From Variovorax brevis (GTDB lineage Bacteria > Pseudomonadota > Gammaproteobacteria > Burkholderiales > Burkholderiaceae_C): 64,000 bases of DNA. The translations under genes and the position numbers were made by a program. Location of the stretch: positions 186,001 to 250,000 of the forward strand of contig NZ_JASZYG010000003.1 in NCBI RefSeq assembly GCF_030317105.1, given 5' to 3'. Under the pieces are notes generated by a model, which made no database searches, was not told the origin of the DNA, and saw only the letters and a list, made by a program, of their open reading frames with translations. This document shows, one piece after another, positions 1-9,687 of the stretch. The first letter of the stretch is position 1; each line of letters begins with the position of its first letter.

Positions 1-1288
1 TGCCGAACATGCCCAGGCGCTTGTTCTTCGTCGTACGGGCGGGGCTCAGCTCATACAGGTCGACGCCGATCTTGAGCATGCCTTCCCTGTATCGCGCATA
101 GCCGCCATGTACCAGTGGCTCATCGTTGGCCGCAAGCGAGTTGGTCAGCAGGGTGACCTTGACGTCGCGCGTGCGCAGTTCCTCGAACGCCGCCATTCCG
201 CGCGGTCCGGGAACCAGGTAGGGCGAGGTCATGTAGACCTCCTTCTGCGCGAGCATCAATTGCTGCCAGACGCGCGCCGTCACGCTGGTGGCAAAGGCCT
301 CGTCCTGCGTCATGGAGCGAAGCTTGGCGGGCGGGTCGGCCACCGCATTGGCTCGGCCCCAGATCAGGCCGATGCGGCCTGCGTCCAGTTCCTCGCCGAC
401 GGGGCCGTAGCCGAGCACATCCGTGGGCGGCAAATCGACTTTGGGCGACGGCGCAGCCATTGCCACTTCGCTGTCGAACTCGTTCGCCATGGCGGCGCGG
501 CCGCGCGTGGGCTTGACGATCGCCGCGATGGGATAGACCTCTTCGCTGTTCCAGTAGTCGTCGAAGATGCCCTCGAGCTGCGGCACCACCTTGCCCATGA
601 AAACGGCGTCCATGTCGACGAAATTCTGTGCGATGTTCAGGGTGAAGTATTCGTCCGCGATGTTGCGGCCGCCCGCCACGCCGATCACGCCATCGGCAAT
701 GAAGAGCTTGTTGTGCATCCGGTGATTGAGGCGGCCGATGTCGAAGGCTGAGGTGATGAAGCGGCTGTTCAGTTCTTCGCGGCCACAGCAAAATGGATTG
801 AACAGGCGCACCTCGACATTGGGCGTGGTCGACAGCGCGAGCAACAGTTGCTGGCTTTTGGCCGTGTAGAGGTCATCGACCAGGAGTCGCACGCGCACGC
901 CACGCAGCGCCGCCTCCTTGAGGGCCCGCAGCAGCAGTCGACCGGTGCCGTCGTTTTCAATGACGTAGTACTGCACGTCGAGCGAGCGCTGGGCACGCTT
1001 GGCCAGCTCCAGGCGCGCGTCCAGCGAATACACGCCCAGTGGCATCAGGCGAAAGCCGGAATGCTCATCCGGTGGCGTGGAGGCTTGCACAATTTTGGCG
1101 AGCGCGGTGTTGGGGTCGACGGGCAACATCAGGGTCGGCGCCATCTGCTTGTTGGCCGGGAGGGCGCCGCATCCTGCCAGCAGCAGCGCAACCAACCCCG
1201 TCGACACCCGGGCCGGGAACCGGGGCAACCTGCATGAACGCAAGCAGCGCAATAAGATGCCGGCGAAACTCCGCGAGAGACTGAACAT
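1..1288 (-). CDS. phospholipase D-family lipoprotein (3' end cut by window edge)
   Basis: Partial gene; the C-terminus lies beyond position 1. From the ATG at 1288 the protein has a basic N-terminus, a hydrophobic stretch and a lipobox (LLLAGC, Cys40), so an envelope lipoprotein is expected. It carries a PLD catalytic HKD motif, HNKLFIADG (His192, Lys194, Asp199), followed by a GGRN element and the start of the second half (YMTSPYLVPG). This is the layout of cardiolipin-synthase-like (ClsC-type) PLD proteins; the substrate is unknown. The start is uncertain: an in-frame GTG at 1207 would give a shorter signal peptide. The chosen ATG overlaps the ATG of the divergent peroxiredoxin in a shared CATG. 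It is not an obvious operon partner of the Cls gene at 3319-4785. Confidence 0.85.
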   Translation of the reverse strand, partial: MFSLSRSFAGILLRCLRSCRLPRFPARVSTGLVALLLAGCGALPANKQMAPTLMLPVDPNTALAKIVQASTPPDEHSGFRLMPLGVYSLDARLELAKRAQRSLDVQYYVIENDGTGRLLLRALKEAALRGVRVRLLVDDLYTAKSQQLLLALSTTPNVEVRLFNPFCCGREELNSRFITSAFDIGRLNHRMHNKLFIADGVIGVAGGRNIADEYFTLNIAQNFVDMDAVFMGKVVPQLEGIFDDYWNSEEVYPIAAIVKPTRGRAAMANEFDSEVAMAAPSPKVDLPPTDVLGYGPVGEELDAGRIGLIWGRANAVADPPAKLRSMTQDEAFATSVTARVWQQLMLAQKEVYMTSPYLVPGPRGMAAFEELRTRDVKVTLLTNSLAANDEPLVHGGYARYREGMLKIGVDLYELSPARTTKNKRLGMFG

Positions 1289-1847
1289 GACAAGCTCATT
1301 CCGCAATTGGTTGGCGACGCTGGCGATGATGCCTGCATTTGCGCTCAGCCTGCCTGCCTTTGCAGCCTTGGACATCGGCGAAGCCGCGCCCAAGTTCAAC
1401 GCCCCGGCGGCGCTGGACGGCAAGCCATTCACCTATTCGCTGGGCGACGCGCTCGCCAAGGGCCCGGTGGTCGTGTATTTTTTTCCGGCGGCATTTTCCG
1501 TGGGCTGCTCGATCGAGGCGCACGCCTTTGCCGAGGCGATCGAGAAGTTCGCAGCCTTGGGAACCACTGTGATTGGCGTCTCGACCGATGACATGGAAAC
1601 ACTGTCCAAGTTTTCCAGCCAGACCTGCCAGGGCAAGTTTCCGGTGGCTTCCGACAGCACCAAGGACATCAGCAAGTCATTCGACGCCTTGATGCAGACG
1701 CGGCCGGACTACGCCAACCGCATCTCCTACGTGGTGTCTCCCAATGGGCAAATCGCCTTTTTCTACCAGAGCCTGAATCCGTTCAAGCACGTCGAGAAGA
1801 TGCTGGCCGCCGTCAAGGACCTGCCGCAGAACCGCGACAAGAAATAG
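1287..1847 (+). CDS. secreted peroxiredoxin (AhpC/TSA, BCP-like)
   Basis: 186-residue thioredoxin-fold peroxidase that would reduce hydroperoxides in the periplasm. A signal peptide spans about residues 1-26 (cut after AFA). The peroxidatic cysteine is Cys74 in FFPAAFSVGCSIEA, matching the PxxxxxxxC region of the family although the usual Thr/Pro spacing is altered. Cys114 (SQTCQGKF) could act as the resolving cysteine. The start at 1287 is preferred over an in-frame ATG at 1257 because AGAGA lies at a suitable distance upstream. It converges on exonuclease I with only 8 bp between stop codons and no visible terminator. Confidence 0.85.
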   Translation: MTSSFRNWLATLAMMPAFALSLPAFAALDIGEAAPKFNAPAALDGKPFTYSLGDALAKGPVVVYFFPAAFSVGCSIEAHAFAEAIEKFAALGTTVIGVSTDDMETLSKFSSQTCQGKFPVASDSTKDISKSFDALMQTRPDYANRISYVVSPNGQIAFFYQSLNPFKHVEKMLAAVKDLPQNRDKK

Positions 1848-1855
1848 TTGCTTGA

Positions 1856-3298
1856 CTACGCGGACGGCGCGATCGCTTCGGCGTATTCGTAGAGCTCGCC
1901 CAGGATGCCCTCGGCGCGTTCGTCCGCGTTTTCGGCGAGCAGGTCGATTTCCGCGAAGAAGGCGTCCACGTTGCGCGCCCCTCCCTCGCCTTCCAGCAAT
2001 CGCGCGGCGCGATGCGACTCCCAGCGTTCAGCCTCTTCAGGCGCCAGCGTTTCGGGGTAGTTGCGCGCCCGATAGCGAAACAGCAACTCCTCCAGCCGCG
2101 GATCGTCGAAACCCGAGCGCGCGAGCGCCAGGTCGGCGGCGGACAGGCCGCGAAGGTGATCGAGCCGGCGCCGGTCGCCGTTGCCGACGAAGCCGCCATA
2201 GAGGTCCTCGTCCACGTCGGGCGTGGCCTCCTTGGGCCGGGCGAACACATCGGGCCAGATCGCGCTCATGTCGGGCAGGCTGGCCGCGATCTCGGCGTGC
2301 CGCATGGCAGCGGGCATGTCGATGCGCCAGCGGTCCGCCATCTGCGCGCTCAGGGTCTTGAGGTTGCCGACGACCATCGGCGACTTGTTGAGGTGCACGC
2401 TCTTGATAGGCAGCCGTACCACGCCTTCCGGCAGGTCGGCCGTCCGCGTGAACAGGCGGTGCCGGATGGTGGCCGTGTCCAGCGTCGCCAGTTCGGTCGG
2501 GTCGTGGGCGAGATCCCAGGCGATCAGTTCGTTCCGGTTGGTCGGATGACTGGCCAGCGGCCACATCACGCCAAGGCAGCCGCGCTCGGCCGGAAACATG
2601 CCCGAGGCATGGAGAAAGGGACGCGCCGTGGCGCGCGTGGCCGGCAAGCCGAGTTCGGCCGCGACGCGGTCCTTCTTGTGCAGGCCGAACGCAAATTCGA
2701 AAAGCCGGGGTTGCCGGTCGCGGATCAGCCGTGCCAGCGCGATGGTGGCGCGCACGTCCGACAAGGCATCGTGCGCCGCCTCGTGGACCAGACCATTGGC
2801 ACGCGCGAGGTCTTCCAGCTTGAAGCTGGCGGTGCCGTCTTCCTTCTTCGGCCACTGGATGCCATCGGGCCGCAAGGCGTAGGTGAGGCGCACCACGTCG
2901 AGCAGGTCCCAGCGCCCGCAGTCGTTTTGCCACTCGCGCGCATAGGGGTCGATGAGGTTGCGCCAGAACAGGTGCCTCGTCACCTCATCGTCGAAGCGGA
3001 TGGTGTTGTAGCCGACGCCAATGGTGCCGGGCTGCGAGAAGGCGCGCTCGATCTGCGCTGCGAACACGTGCTCGGGAACGCCGCGTTCAAGGCAGATCTG
3101 CGGCGTGATGCCGGTGATCAGGCAGGCCTCGGGGCTCGGAAGAAAGTCGGGCGCCGGCTTGCAATAGACCATGAGCGGCTCGCCCACTTCGTTCAACTGC
3201 GCATCGGTGCGAATGGCGGCAAATTGCGCCGGCCGGTCGCGACGCGGCACGGCGCCGAAGGTTTCGTAGTCGTGCCAGAGGAAGGTTTGAACGGACAT
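1856..3298 (-). CDS. sbcB: exodeoxyribonuclease I
   Basis: 480 residues, close to the 475 of E. coli ExoI, a 3'-5' single-strand DNA exonuclease that acts in mismatch repair and recombination. The DEDD-type exonuclease domain begins at HDYETFG (Asp10, Glu12), continues with YNTIRFDDE near residue 100, and ends with HDALSDVRAT near residue 180. The SH3-like and helical C-terminal regions follow. It is transcribed after cardiolipin synthase with a 20-bp gap, so the two may be co-transcribed without a functional link. Confidence 0.95.
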   Translation of the reverse strand: MSVQTFLWHDYETFGAVPRRDRPAQFAAIRTDAQLNEVGEPLMVYCKPAPDFLPSPEACLITGITPQICLERGVPEHVFAAQIERAFSQPGTIGVGYNTIRFDDEVTRHLFWRNLIDPYAREWQNDCGRWDLLDVVRLTYALRPDGIQWPKKEDGTASFKLEDLARANGLVHEAAHDALSDVRATIALARLIRDRQPRLFEFAFGLHKKDRVAAELGLPATRATARPFLHASGMFPAERGCLGVMWPLASHPTNRNELIAWDLAHDPTELATLDTATIRHRLFTRTADLPEGVVRLPIKSVHLNKSPMVVGNLKTLSAQMADRWRIDMPAAMRHAEIAASLPDMSAIWPDVFARPKEATPDVDEDLYGGFVGNGDRRRLDHLRGLSAADLALARSGFDDPRLEELLFRYRARNYPETLAPEEAERWESHRAARLLEGEGGARNVDAFFAEIDLLAENADERAEGILGELYEYAEAIAPSA

Positions 3299-3318
3299 TG
3301 GGGCGAAGCGAGTTGAAA

Positions 3319-4785
3319 TCAGAGCAAAGGAGAGAATAGCCGCGCCGTGGAGTCACCCAGGCGCCGCAGGAACTTCTGCTGGCGATGCGCACGAACGGCC
3401 GAGGCGCTGTGCAGATCGGTCTCGAACTGGGCAGCCAGCGCCTTGGCAAGCGCCGGGCCATATACGACGGCCATCACCTCGAAATTGAGCCGGAAGCTGC
3501 GATTGTCGAAGTTGGCGGTGCCGATCATCGCGCAAGAGTCGTCGACCACCAGCGATTTCGAATGCAGCATGCGCGCCTTGTATTCCCACACCTTGACGCC
3601 CGCGGCGATCAGTTCGTCGAAATAGGAACGCGCTGCGGCGCTGACGATGAGCGAGTCGCTGCGGCGCGGCACCAGCAGCCGCACGTCGACGCCGCGCAGG
3701 GCGGCGCTGGTGAGTGCCATCAGCGCCGGCTCACCGGGCACGAAATACGGCGTGGTGAGCCAGGCACGATGCGTCGACGACGCAATGGCGGCAACGTGCA
3801 TGCGGTGGATGGCTTCCAGCGGACTGTCGGGCCCGCTGGTCACGATCTGCACCGGGATGTCGCCGGCATCGACGCGCGGCAGGAAGTACGGCAAGGCACC
3901 GTTGATCTCGCGCGCCACCTCGCCACTGGCGTAGTGCCAGTCTTCGATGAAGGTCGTCTGGAGCCAGCGCACCGCCGTTCCCTCGATGCGCAGGTGCACG
4001 TCGTGATAGGCGTCGGGCCGCGTGCGCGCATCCTCCGCGTCGGTGATGTTCACGCCGCCAGTGAAGCCGACGCGGCCATCGCAGACCACGATCTTCCGGT
4101 GCGTGCGGTAGTTGGTGACGGGCCGCAGCCGCCGCCCGATGCGCGTTTCATGAAACAGCGCCACCTTGATGCCGGCGGCGTGCATGGGCGCCATGAATTT
4201 CCGGCCGATGCGCTTGGAGCCCAGCGCGTCGAGCAGCAGCCGCACGGCAACGCCCTCGCGCGCCTTCTCGATCAGCAGGTCCCGCAGCGCCGTGCCGATC
4301 TGGTCCGGTTCGAAGATGTAGTACTCCAGATGAACGTGATGCCGCGCCTCGCGTATCGCCTCGAAAATGGCGTCGAAGGTCCGCTCGCCGCCGGAAAGCA
4401 TCTGCACATCGGTCGCGTTCGACACCGGAAGGCCGCAGGCCGCGGTCCCGAGCGCGGCCAGTTGCCGCAGGGCAGGCGGCGCCTTTTCGCTGGCTTCCCG
4501 AAGTTGCTGAACGTCGGCGGGCCCCATGGCACCGGCGCGGCTGCGCAGGCGCTTGAGCCGCTGCTTGACCAGCCGTTGCGGACCCAGGAAGTAATAGATG
4601 AAGAAGCCGGCGAAAGGAATGAACGCCAGCGAGAGGATCCAGCTGAGCGTGGACACCGGCGCGCGCTTCTGCATCACGATCCACACCGACAACACCGCGA
4701 TGTAAGCGCTCCAGGCCAGCGAAAGGCCGGTTTTCCATTGGGCGCTGATCTCGGGCAGGTTCAAAGGTGGGCTCGTCCAGAACAA
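3319..4785 (-). CDS. cls: cardiolipin synthase
   Basis: 488-residue membrane enzyme that condenses two phosphatidylglycerols to cardiolipin. Two N-terminal membrane spans lie at about 21-39 and 47-66. Two PLD catalytic motifs follow: HRKIVVCDG (His229, Lys231, Asp236) and HSKSLVVDD (His408, Lys410, Asp415), each with its downstream Gly/Asn element (FTGGVN, IGTANFDNRS). The start is doubtful. The reading frame opens with a TTG at 4785 that lies inside the T-tract of the upstream clpA terminator; a second TTG at 4764 has GGACGAG a few bases upstream and may be the real start. No ATG occurs near the N-terminus. Confidence 0.92.
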   Translation of the reverse strand: MFWTSPPLNLPEISAQWKTGLSLAWSAYIAVLSVWIVMQKRAPVSTLSWILSLAFIPFAGFFIYYFLGPQRLVKQRLKRLRSRAGAMGPADVQQLREASEKAPPALRQLAALGTAACGLPVSNATDVQMLSGGERTFDAIFEAIREARHHVHLEYYIFEPDQIGTALRDLLIEKAREGVAVRLLLDALGSKRIGRKFMAPMHAAGIKVALFHETRIGRRLRPVTNYRTHRKIVVCDGRVGFTGGVNITDAEDARTRPDAYHDVHLRIEGTAVRWLQTTFIEDWHYASGEVAREINGALPYFLPRVDAGDIPVQIVTSGPDSPLEAIHRMHVAAIASSTHRAWLTTPYFVPGEPALMALTSAALRGVDVRLLVPRRSDSLIVSAAARSYFDELIAAGVKVWEYKARMLHSKSLVVDDSCAMIGTANFDNRSFRLNFEVMAVVYGPALAKALAAQFETDLHSASAVRAHRQQKFLRRLGDSTARLFSPLL

Positions 4786-4819
4786 AAAAGGCCGATAGCG
4801 ATGCTACCGGCCTTTTTGA
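4785..4819 (-). terminator. intrinsic terminator of clpA (bidirectional-looking hairpin)
   Basis: Near-perfect hairpin GGCCGaTAGC / GCTAcCGGCC flanked by A-tract and T-tract (4784-4789 and 4812-4816), located between the clpA stop and the cls frame. It should end clpS-clpA transcription; cls then needs its own promoter or read-through. Confidence 0.8.
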
Positions 4820-4847
4820 AGCGCGCCGAGAGGCGCTTGCCCGGCGC

Positions 4848-7166
4848 TTAACCGGTCGCGGCTTCTTCCGCTTCAGGCTTGGACTTGCCTTCCTTCTTCG
4901 GCAGCGGAACGATGTCCAGCAGGACTTCGCCCTTGTCGTCGAGGTCGACCGTCAGGCGTCCGCCTTCGGTGAGGCGACCGAAGAGCAGTTCGTCTGCCAG
5001 CGCACGACGGATCGTGTCCTGGATCAGGCGCTGCATCGGGCGTGCACCCATCATCGGATCGAAGCCCTTCTTCGCCAGGTGCTTGCGCAGCACGTCGGTG
5101 AAGGTGACCTCCACCTTCTTTTCGGCCAGCTGCGTTTCCAGCTGCAGCAGGAACTTGTCGACCACGCGCAGGATGATCTGCTCGTCCAGCGCCTTGAAGC
5201 TCACCGTGGCATCCAGGCGGTTGCGGAACTCCGGTGTGAACAGGCGCTTGATGTCGGCCATCTCGTCGCCCGCCTGGCGCGGGTTGGTGAAGCCGATGGT
5301 CGCCTTGTTCATGGTCTCGGCACCCGCGTTCGTCGTCATGATGATGATGACGTTGCGGAAGTCGGCCTTGCGTCCGTTGTTGTCCGTCAGCGTGCCATGG
5401 TCCATGACCTGGAGCAGCACGTTGAAGATGTCCGGATGCGCCTTCTCGATTTCGTCGAGCAGCAGCACCGCGTGCGGCTTCTTCGTGACGGCCTCGGTCA
5501 GCAGGCCACCCTGGTCGAAACCGACATAGCCCGGAGGCGCACCGATCAGGCGGCTGACGGCATGGCGCTCCATGTACTCCGACATGTCGAAGCGGATCAG
5601 CTCGATGCCCATGATGTAGGCAAGCTGCTTCGCCGCTTCGGTCTTGCCGACGCCGGTGGGCCCGCTGAACAGGAACGAGCCGATCGGCTTGTCGCCCTTG
5701 CCCAGTCCGGAACGCGCCATCTTGACGGCCGAGGCCAGCACTTCCAGCGCCTTGTCCTGGCCGAACACCACGCTCTTGAGGTCGCGTTCCAGCGTTTGCA
5801 GCTTGCCGCGATCGTCGTTGCTGACGTTGGCAGGGGGAATGCGCGCGATCTTCGCGACGATTTCCTCGACCTCGGTCTTGCTGATGGTCTTCTTGCGCTT
5901 GTTGGGCGGCAGGATGCGTTGGGCGGCACCCGCTTCGTCAATGACGTCGATTGCCTTGTCGGGCAAGTGACGGTCATTGATGTACTTGGCGCTCAGCTCG
6001 GCCGCGGCTTGCAGGGCGGCAGCGGCGTACTTCACGCTGTGATGCTCTTCGAAGCGCGACTTCAGGCCCTTGAGGATCTCGATGGTTTCCGCCACGGTGG
6101 GCTCCACCACATCGACCTTCTGGAAGCGGCGCGACAGCGCAGCGTCTTTTTCGAAGATGCCACGGTATTCCGTGAAGGTCGTCGCGCCGATGCACTTCAG
6201 GTGCCCGCTCGACAGCGCAGGCTTGAGCAGGTTGGAGGCGTCAAGCGTGCCGCCCGACGCCGCACCCGCACCGATCAGGGTGTGGATTTCGTCGATGAAC
6301 AGGATCGCGTTCGGCTTGTCCTTGAGCGACTTGAGCACGCCCTTCAAGCGCTGCTCGAAATCACCGCGGTACTTGGTACCAGCCAGCAGCGCGCCCATGT
6401 CCAGCGAGTAGACATTGGATTCCGCCAGGATTTCCGGCACTTCGTTCTGCGTGATGCGCCACGCCAGGCCTTCGGCGATGGCCGTCTTGCCCACGCCAGC
6501 CTCACCCACCAGCAGCGGGTTGTTCTTGCGCCGGCGGCACAGGATCTGGATCACGCGCTCGACTTCGTACTCGCGGCCGATCAGCGGATCGATCTTGCCT
6601 TCCTTGGCAAGCTGGTTGAGGTTTTGCGTGAACTGCTCCAGCGGGGAAGACTTCTCGTTCTTCTCGCCGTTGCCTTCCTCGCCCTCGCTGGCGCCGCCCT
6701 CATTGCCCTTGGCGGGCTCCGGCGGATCGCTCTTCTTGATGCCGTGGGCGATGAAATTCACCACATCGAGGCGCGTCACACCCTGTTGGTGCAGGTAATA
6801 GACGGCGTGCGAATCCTTCTCGCCGAAGATCGCGACCAGCACGTTGGCGCCGGTGACTTCCTTCTTGCCGTTGCCGGTGGACTGCACATGCATGATGGCG
6901 CGCTGGATCACGCGCTGGAATCCCAGCGTCGGCTGTGTGTCGACATCGTCGGTACCCGCCACCTGGGGCGTGTTGTCCTTGATGAAGTTGGTGAGTGACG
7001 CACGGAGATCGTCGATGTTGGCCGAGCAGGCACGAAGAACTTCCGCGGCGCTCGGGTTGTCCAGCAAAGCGAGCAGCAGGTGCTCCACGGTGATGAACTC
7101 GTGGCGTTGTTGCCGGGCCTCGACGAAGGCCATGTGCAAGCTGACTTCCAGTTCCTGGGCAATCAT
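4848..7166 (-). CDS. clpA: ATP-dependent Clp protease ATP-binding subunit ClpA
   Basis: 772-residue class I Clp/Hsp100 unfoldase that feeds substrates, including N-degron proteins brought by ClpS, into ClpP. The N-terminal double Clp_N repeat covers about 1-140, followed by an acidic, Glu/Gly-rich linker (about 145-180). AAA+ module 1 has Walker A GEAGVGKT (221-228); AAA+ module 2 has Walker A GPTGVGKT (502-509). The IGF-type ClpP loop is represented by TIGFTNPRQ. It lies 54 bp after clpS, the usual clpS-clpA order. Confidence 0.97.
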   Translation of the reverse strand: MIAQELEVSLHMAFVEARQQRHEFITVEHLLLALLDNPSAAEVLRACSANIDDLRASLTNFIKDNTPQVAGTDDVDTQPTLGFQRVIQRAIMHVQSTGNGKKEVTGANVLVAIFGEKDSHAVYYLHQQGVTRLDVVNFIAHGIKKSDPPEPAKGNEGGASEGEEGNGEKNEKSSPLEQFTQNLNQLAKEGKIDPLIGREYEVERVIQILCRRRKNNPLLVGEAGVGKTAIAEGLAWRITQNEVPEILAESNVYSLDMGALLAGTKYRGDFEQRLKGVLKSLKDKPNAILFIDEIHTLIGAGAASGGTLDASNLLKPALSSGHLKCIGATTFTEYRGIFEKDAALSRRFQKVDVVEPTVAETIEILKGLKSRFEEHHSVKYAAAALQAAAELSAKYINDRHLPDKAIDVIDEAGAAQRILPPNKRKKTISKTEVEEIVAKIARIPPANVSNDDRGKLQTLERDLKSVVFGQDKALEVLASAVKMARSGLGKGDKPIGSFLFSGPTGVGKTEAAKQLAYIMGIELIRFDMSEYMERHAVSRLIGAPPGYVGFDQGGLLTEAVTKKPHAVLLLDEIEKAHPDIFNVLLQVMDHGTLTDNNGRKADFRNVIIIMTTNAGAETMNKATIGFTNPRQAGDEMADIKRLFTPEFRNRLDATVSFKALDEQIILRVVDKFLLQLETQLAEKKVEVTFTDVLRKHLAKKGFDPMMGARPMQRLIQDTIRRALADELLFGRLTEGGRLTVDLDDKGEVLLDIVPLPKKEGKSKPEAEEAATG

Positions 7167-7220
7167 GTGATTTCCTTTTTGCCTTGCTGTAAATATCTTC
7201 TAAATGGGTGGTTGTCCAGC

Positions 7221-7580
7221 TTATTCAACCGGCTCACTCACACACTGCAACGGATGGCCCGCCTGGTGGGCCGCCTCCATCACCTGGTTGACCTTGGTGG
7301 CCGCCAGGTCGCGGGAATAGACCCCGCAGACACCACGGCCATCGAGGTGGATCTTGAGCATGATTTGCGTCGCAGTTTCCCTGTCCTTGTTGAAGAATTC
7401 CTGGATGACGACGATGACGAACTCCATCGGGGTGTAGTCGTCGTTCAGCATCACCACCTGGTACATCTGGGGCGGTGCTGTCTTCTGCGGACGGCGCTCC
7501 ATCACGACGGAGTCGCCGTCGTCCCGCGCCGGCTTCGCAGGCGGCGGTGTCTTGGGGACGGGAGGGATTCGGGTAGCCAT
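7221..7580 (-). CDS. clpS: ATP-dependent Clp protease adaptor ClpS
   Basis: 119-residue N-recognin adaptor that binds N-end-rule substrates and docks on ClpA. The core contains [13 protein letters not shown] and the conserved [14 protein letters not shown] region that forms the N-degron pocket. A proline-rich, disordered N-terminal tail precedes it. I chose the ATG at 7580; an ATG three codons upstream (7589) is possible, and neither has a strong Shine-Dalgarno. It heads a clpS-clpA operon that ends at the terminator near 4800. Confidence 0.95.
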   Translation of the reverse strand: MATRIPPVPKTPPPAKPARDDGDSVVMERRPQKTAPPQMYQVVMLNDDYTPMEFVIVVIQEFFNKDRETATQIMLKIHLDGRGVCGVYSRDLAATKVNQVMEAAHQAGHPLQCVSEPVE

Positions 7581-7777
7581 GAAAATCATTCTATCGAGCA
7601 CGCACAGGCCGTGCCTGAAGAGGACGAATTGGTGACGCGTTACAGACATATCAAGTGTCGCTTCATGTGAACGACGACACGAGAACCAAAAAAAGATCCA
7701 GCCTCCAGTGCACCGGTCGAAATGTGCGCCGCCACCGGGCGCGCAACGGGCAAACGCGTTTTTGCTGCCTGAAAGAA

Positions 7778-7810
7778 AAAACCCCGGCGTTTTGAGGCGC
7801 CGGGGTTTGT
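7778..7810 (-). terminator. intrinsic terminator of icd
   Basis: Hairpin with 10-bp arms AACCCCGGCG / CGCCGGGGTT and an 8-base loop; on the minus strand it is followed by a run of six T. It lies 46 bp after the icd stop codon. Confidence 0.85.
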
Positions 7811-7855
7811 CGGAGTTTGCGCTTGGCAGGCCGGACTCAGGTTCCGGCCGGGGCA

Positions 7856-9115
7856 TCACATGTTCTCGATCATCACCTGACCGAAGCCGGAGCAGCTCAC
7901 CTGCGTCGCGCCTTCCATCAGGCGAGCGAAGTCGTAGGTCACCTTCTTGCTGGCGATGGACTTTTCCATCGAGCTGATGATCAGGTCGGCGGCTTCCTTC
8001 CAGCCCATGTGGCGCAGCATCATTTCAGCCGAGAGGATCTCGGAGCCGGGGTTGACGTAGTCTTTGCCCGCGTACTTGGGCGCCGTGCCATGGGTGGCTT
8101 CGAACATCGCGACCGTATCGCTCAGGTTGGCGCCCGGGGCAATGCCGATGCCGCCGACCTGCGCGGCCAGTGCGTCCGAGACGTAGTCGCCATTGAGGTT
8201 CAGGGTGGCGATCACGCTGTACTCGGCGGGGCGCAGCAGGATCTGCTGCAGGAAGGCGTCGGCGATGCTGTCCTTGACGGTGATTTCCTTGCCCGTCTTC
8301 GGGCTCTTGAACTTCATCCACGGGCCGCCGTCGATGAGTTCAGCGCCGAATTCCTTGGCGGCCAGGCCGTAGGCCCAGTCACGGAAGCCACCTTCGGTGA
8401 ACTTCATGATGTTGCCCTTGTGGACGATGGTCACGCTGGGCTTGTCGTTGTCGATGGCGTACTGGATCGCCTTGCGCACCAGTCGCTCCGTGCCCTCACG
8501 CGAAACCGGCTTGATGCCGATGCCCGAGGTGTTGGGGAAGCGGATCTTCTTGACGCCGAATTCGGCCTGCAGGATCTTGATGAGCTTCTTGGCCTTTTCG
8601 CTTTCGGCTTCGAACTCGATGCCGGCGTAGATGTCTTCCGAGTTCTCGCGGAAGATGACCATGTTCGTCTTGTGCGGCTCCTTCACCGGGCTGGGCACGC
8701 CTTCGAAGTACTGGATCGGGCGCAGGCAAACGTAAAGATCGAGTTCCTGGCGCAGCGCAACGTTCAGCGAACGGATGCCGCCGCCGACCGGCGTCGTCAG
8801 CGGGCCCTTGATCGACACCACGTAGTCGCGCACGGCATGCAGGGTTTCCTCGGGGAGCCACACGTCGGGGCCATAGACCTTGGTCGACTTTTCACCGGCG
8901 AAGACTTCCATCCAGTGGATCTTTTTCTTGCCGCCATAGGCCTTGGCGACGGCTGCATCCACCACCTTGAGCATCACCGGCGTGATGTCGAAGCCAGTTC
9001 CGTCTCCCTCGATATATGGAATGATCGGCTGATCCGGCACATTGAGCGAGTTGTCGGCGTTGACCGAGATCTTTTGGCCTTCGGTCGGGACTTTGATGTG
9101 CTGATAGCTGGACAT
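7856..9115 (-). CDS. icd: isocitrate dehydrogenase (NADP+)
   Basis: 419-residue TCA-cycle enzyme converting isocitrate to 2-oxoglutarate. It has the E. coli-type dimeric Icd layout, with [10 protein letters not shown] carrying Ser116, equivalent to the serine phosphorylated by IDH kinase in enterics. [12 protein letters not shown] and the metal-binding and coenzyme region near [16 protein letters not shown] are also present. The start is the ATG at 9115 (MSSYQHIKV), with GGAG about 12 bases upstream; a longer frame upstream is not conserved-looking. It is monocistronic with its own terminator. Confidence 0.96.
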   Translation of the reverse strand: MSSYQHIKVPTEGQKISVNADNSLNVPDQPIIPYIEGDGTGFDITPVMLKVVDAAVAKAYGGKKKIHWMEVFAGEKSTKVYGPDVWLPEETLHAVRDYVVSIKGPLTTPVGGGIRSLNVALRQELDLYVCLRPIQYFEGVPSPVKEPHKTNMVIFRENSEDIYAGIEFEAESEKAKKLIKILQAEFGVKKIRFPNTSGIGIKPVSREGTERLVRKAIQYAIDNDKPSVTIVHKGNIMKFTEGGFRDWAYGLAAKEFGAELIDGGPWMKFKSPKTGKEITVKDSIADAFLQQILLRPAEYSVIATLNLNGDYVSDALAAQVGGIGIAPGANLSDTVAMFEATHGTAPKYAGKDYVNPGSEILSAEMMLRHMGWKEAADLIISSMEKSIASKKVTYDFARLMEGATQVSCSGFGQVMIENM

Positions 9116-9308
9116 GAGGGGATAGGCTCCGGATAAAAGTGATGGCTGGGGACAACACATGACCCCAGCCCGGTAACGAATAGCCTTAGAATTTTAGACG
9201 CAACCGGAGATAGAGGCACTGTCAACCAAGTCCGTCACGGTCTCGTTGTTGACCTACCTTCTGCCCACCGGGAGGCGTTTCGAAACCATTTCTAATGAGG
9301 AATATGTG

Positions 9309-9629
9309 ATGAGCAAAGTACTCGCAGTGATGATCGCCGGCCTTTTCGCCGTTGGCGCTTATGCCCAGAACCCAGCCGGACAGTCCTCCGAACAGGGCAA
9401 TGTCACCAACAAGGCAACTGAACGCGCCGACGCCAAGAAGGCCTCCAAGCCGGCTGGACAGGTGAAGGGTCCCGGAGGCGACGCACCGCTGTCCACTGAA
9501 AGCGCCGTCACGTCCAGCGACAAGGCCGCCGCTTCTGGCGAGGCTCGCAAGCAAACGCGCGACCAGCGTCGTCCGGGCAAGCGCAAGACGACCCAAGGCG
9601 GCACCCCGGATATGCCTGGCGCGAAGTAA
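9309..9629 (+). CDS. small secreted Lys/Ala/Gly-rich protein, function unknown
   Basis: 106 residues. A signal peptide (MSKVLAVMIAGLFAVGAYA, cut before QNP) is followed by a hydrophilic, low-complexity basic region rich in Ala, Lys, Gly, Ser and Pro with no recognisable fold. The start at 9309 is supported by a GAGG Shine-Dalgarno 9-12 bases upstream; an in-frame extension upstream lacks one. Composition resembles small periplasmic proteins often loosely annotated as TolA-like, but no TolA domain is visible. Own terminator follows at once. Confidence 0.75.
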   Translation: MSKVLAVMIAGLFAVGAYAQNPAGQSSEQGNVTNKATERADAKKASKPAGQVKGPGGDAPLSTESAVTSSDKAAASGEARKQTRDQRRPGKRKTTQGGTPDMPGAK

Positions 9630-9647
9630 TTCGAATCGCCTTTACAA

Positions 9648-9676
9648 AGAGCGCCCCCTTGAGGGCGCTTTTTTTT
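9648..9676 (+). terminator. intrinsic terminator of the small secreted protein gene
   Basis: Stem AGCGCCC / GGGCGCT with a 6-base loop followed by eight T, 20 bp after the stop codon. Confidence 0.9.
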
Positions 9677-9687
9677 GTATTTCGGCT

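Noticed and set aside
1-4785. Two PLD-family proteins around exonuclease I as a nuclease-based defence island
   Set aside because: Cls has membrane spans and both lipid-type HKD motifs, the other is a lipoprotein, ExoI is housekeeping, and there is no sign of mobility or a sensor protein.
4767-6998. Very long open frame on the strand opposite clpA
   Set aside because: Antisense to a conserved gene; composition (runs of Arg, Leu, Gln, His) is that of a GC-rich codon shadow, and it has no ribosome site or domain.
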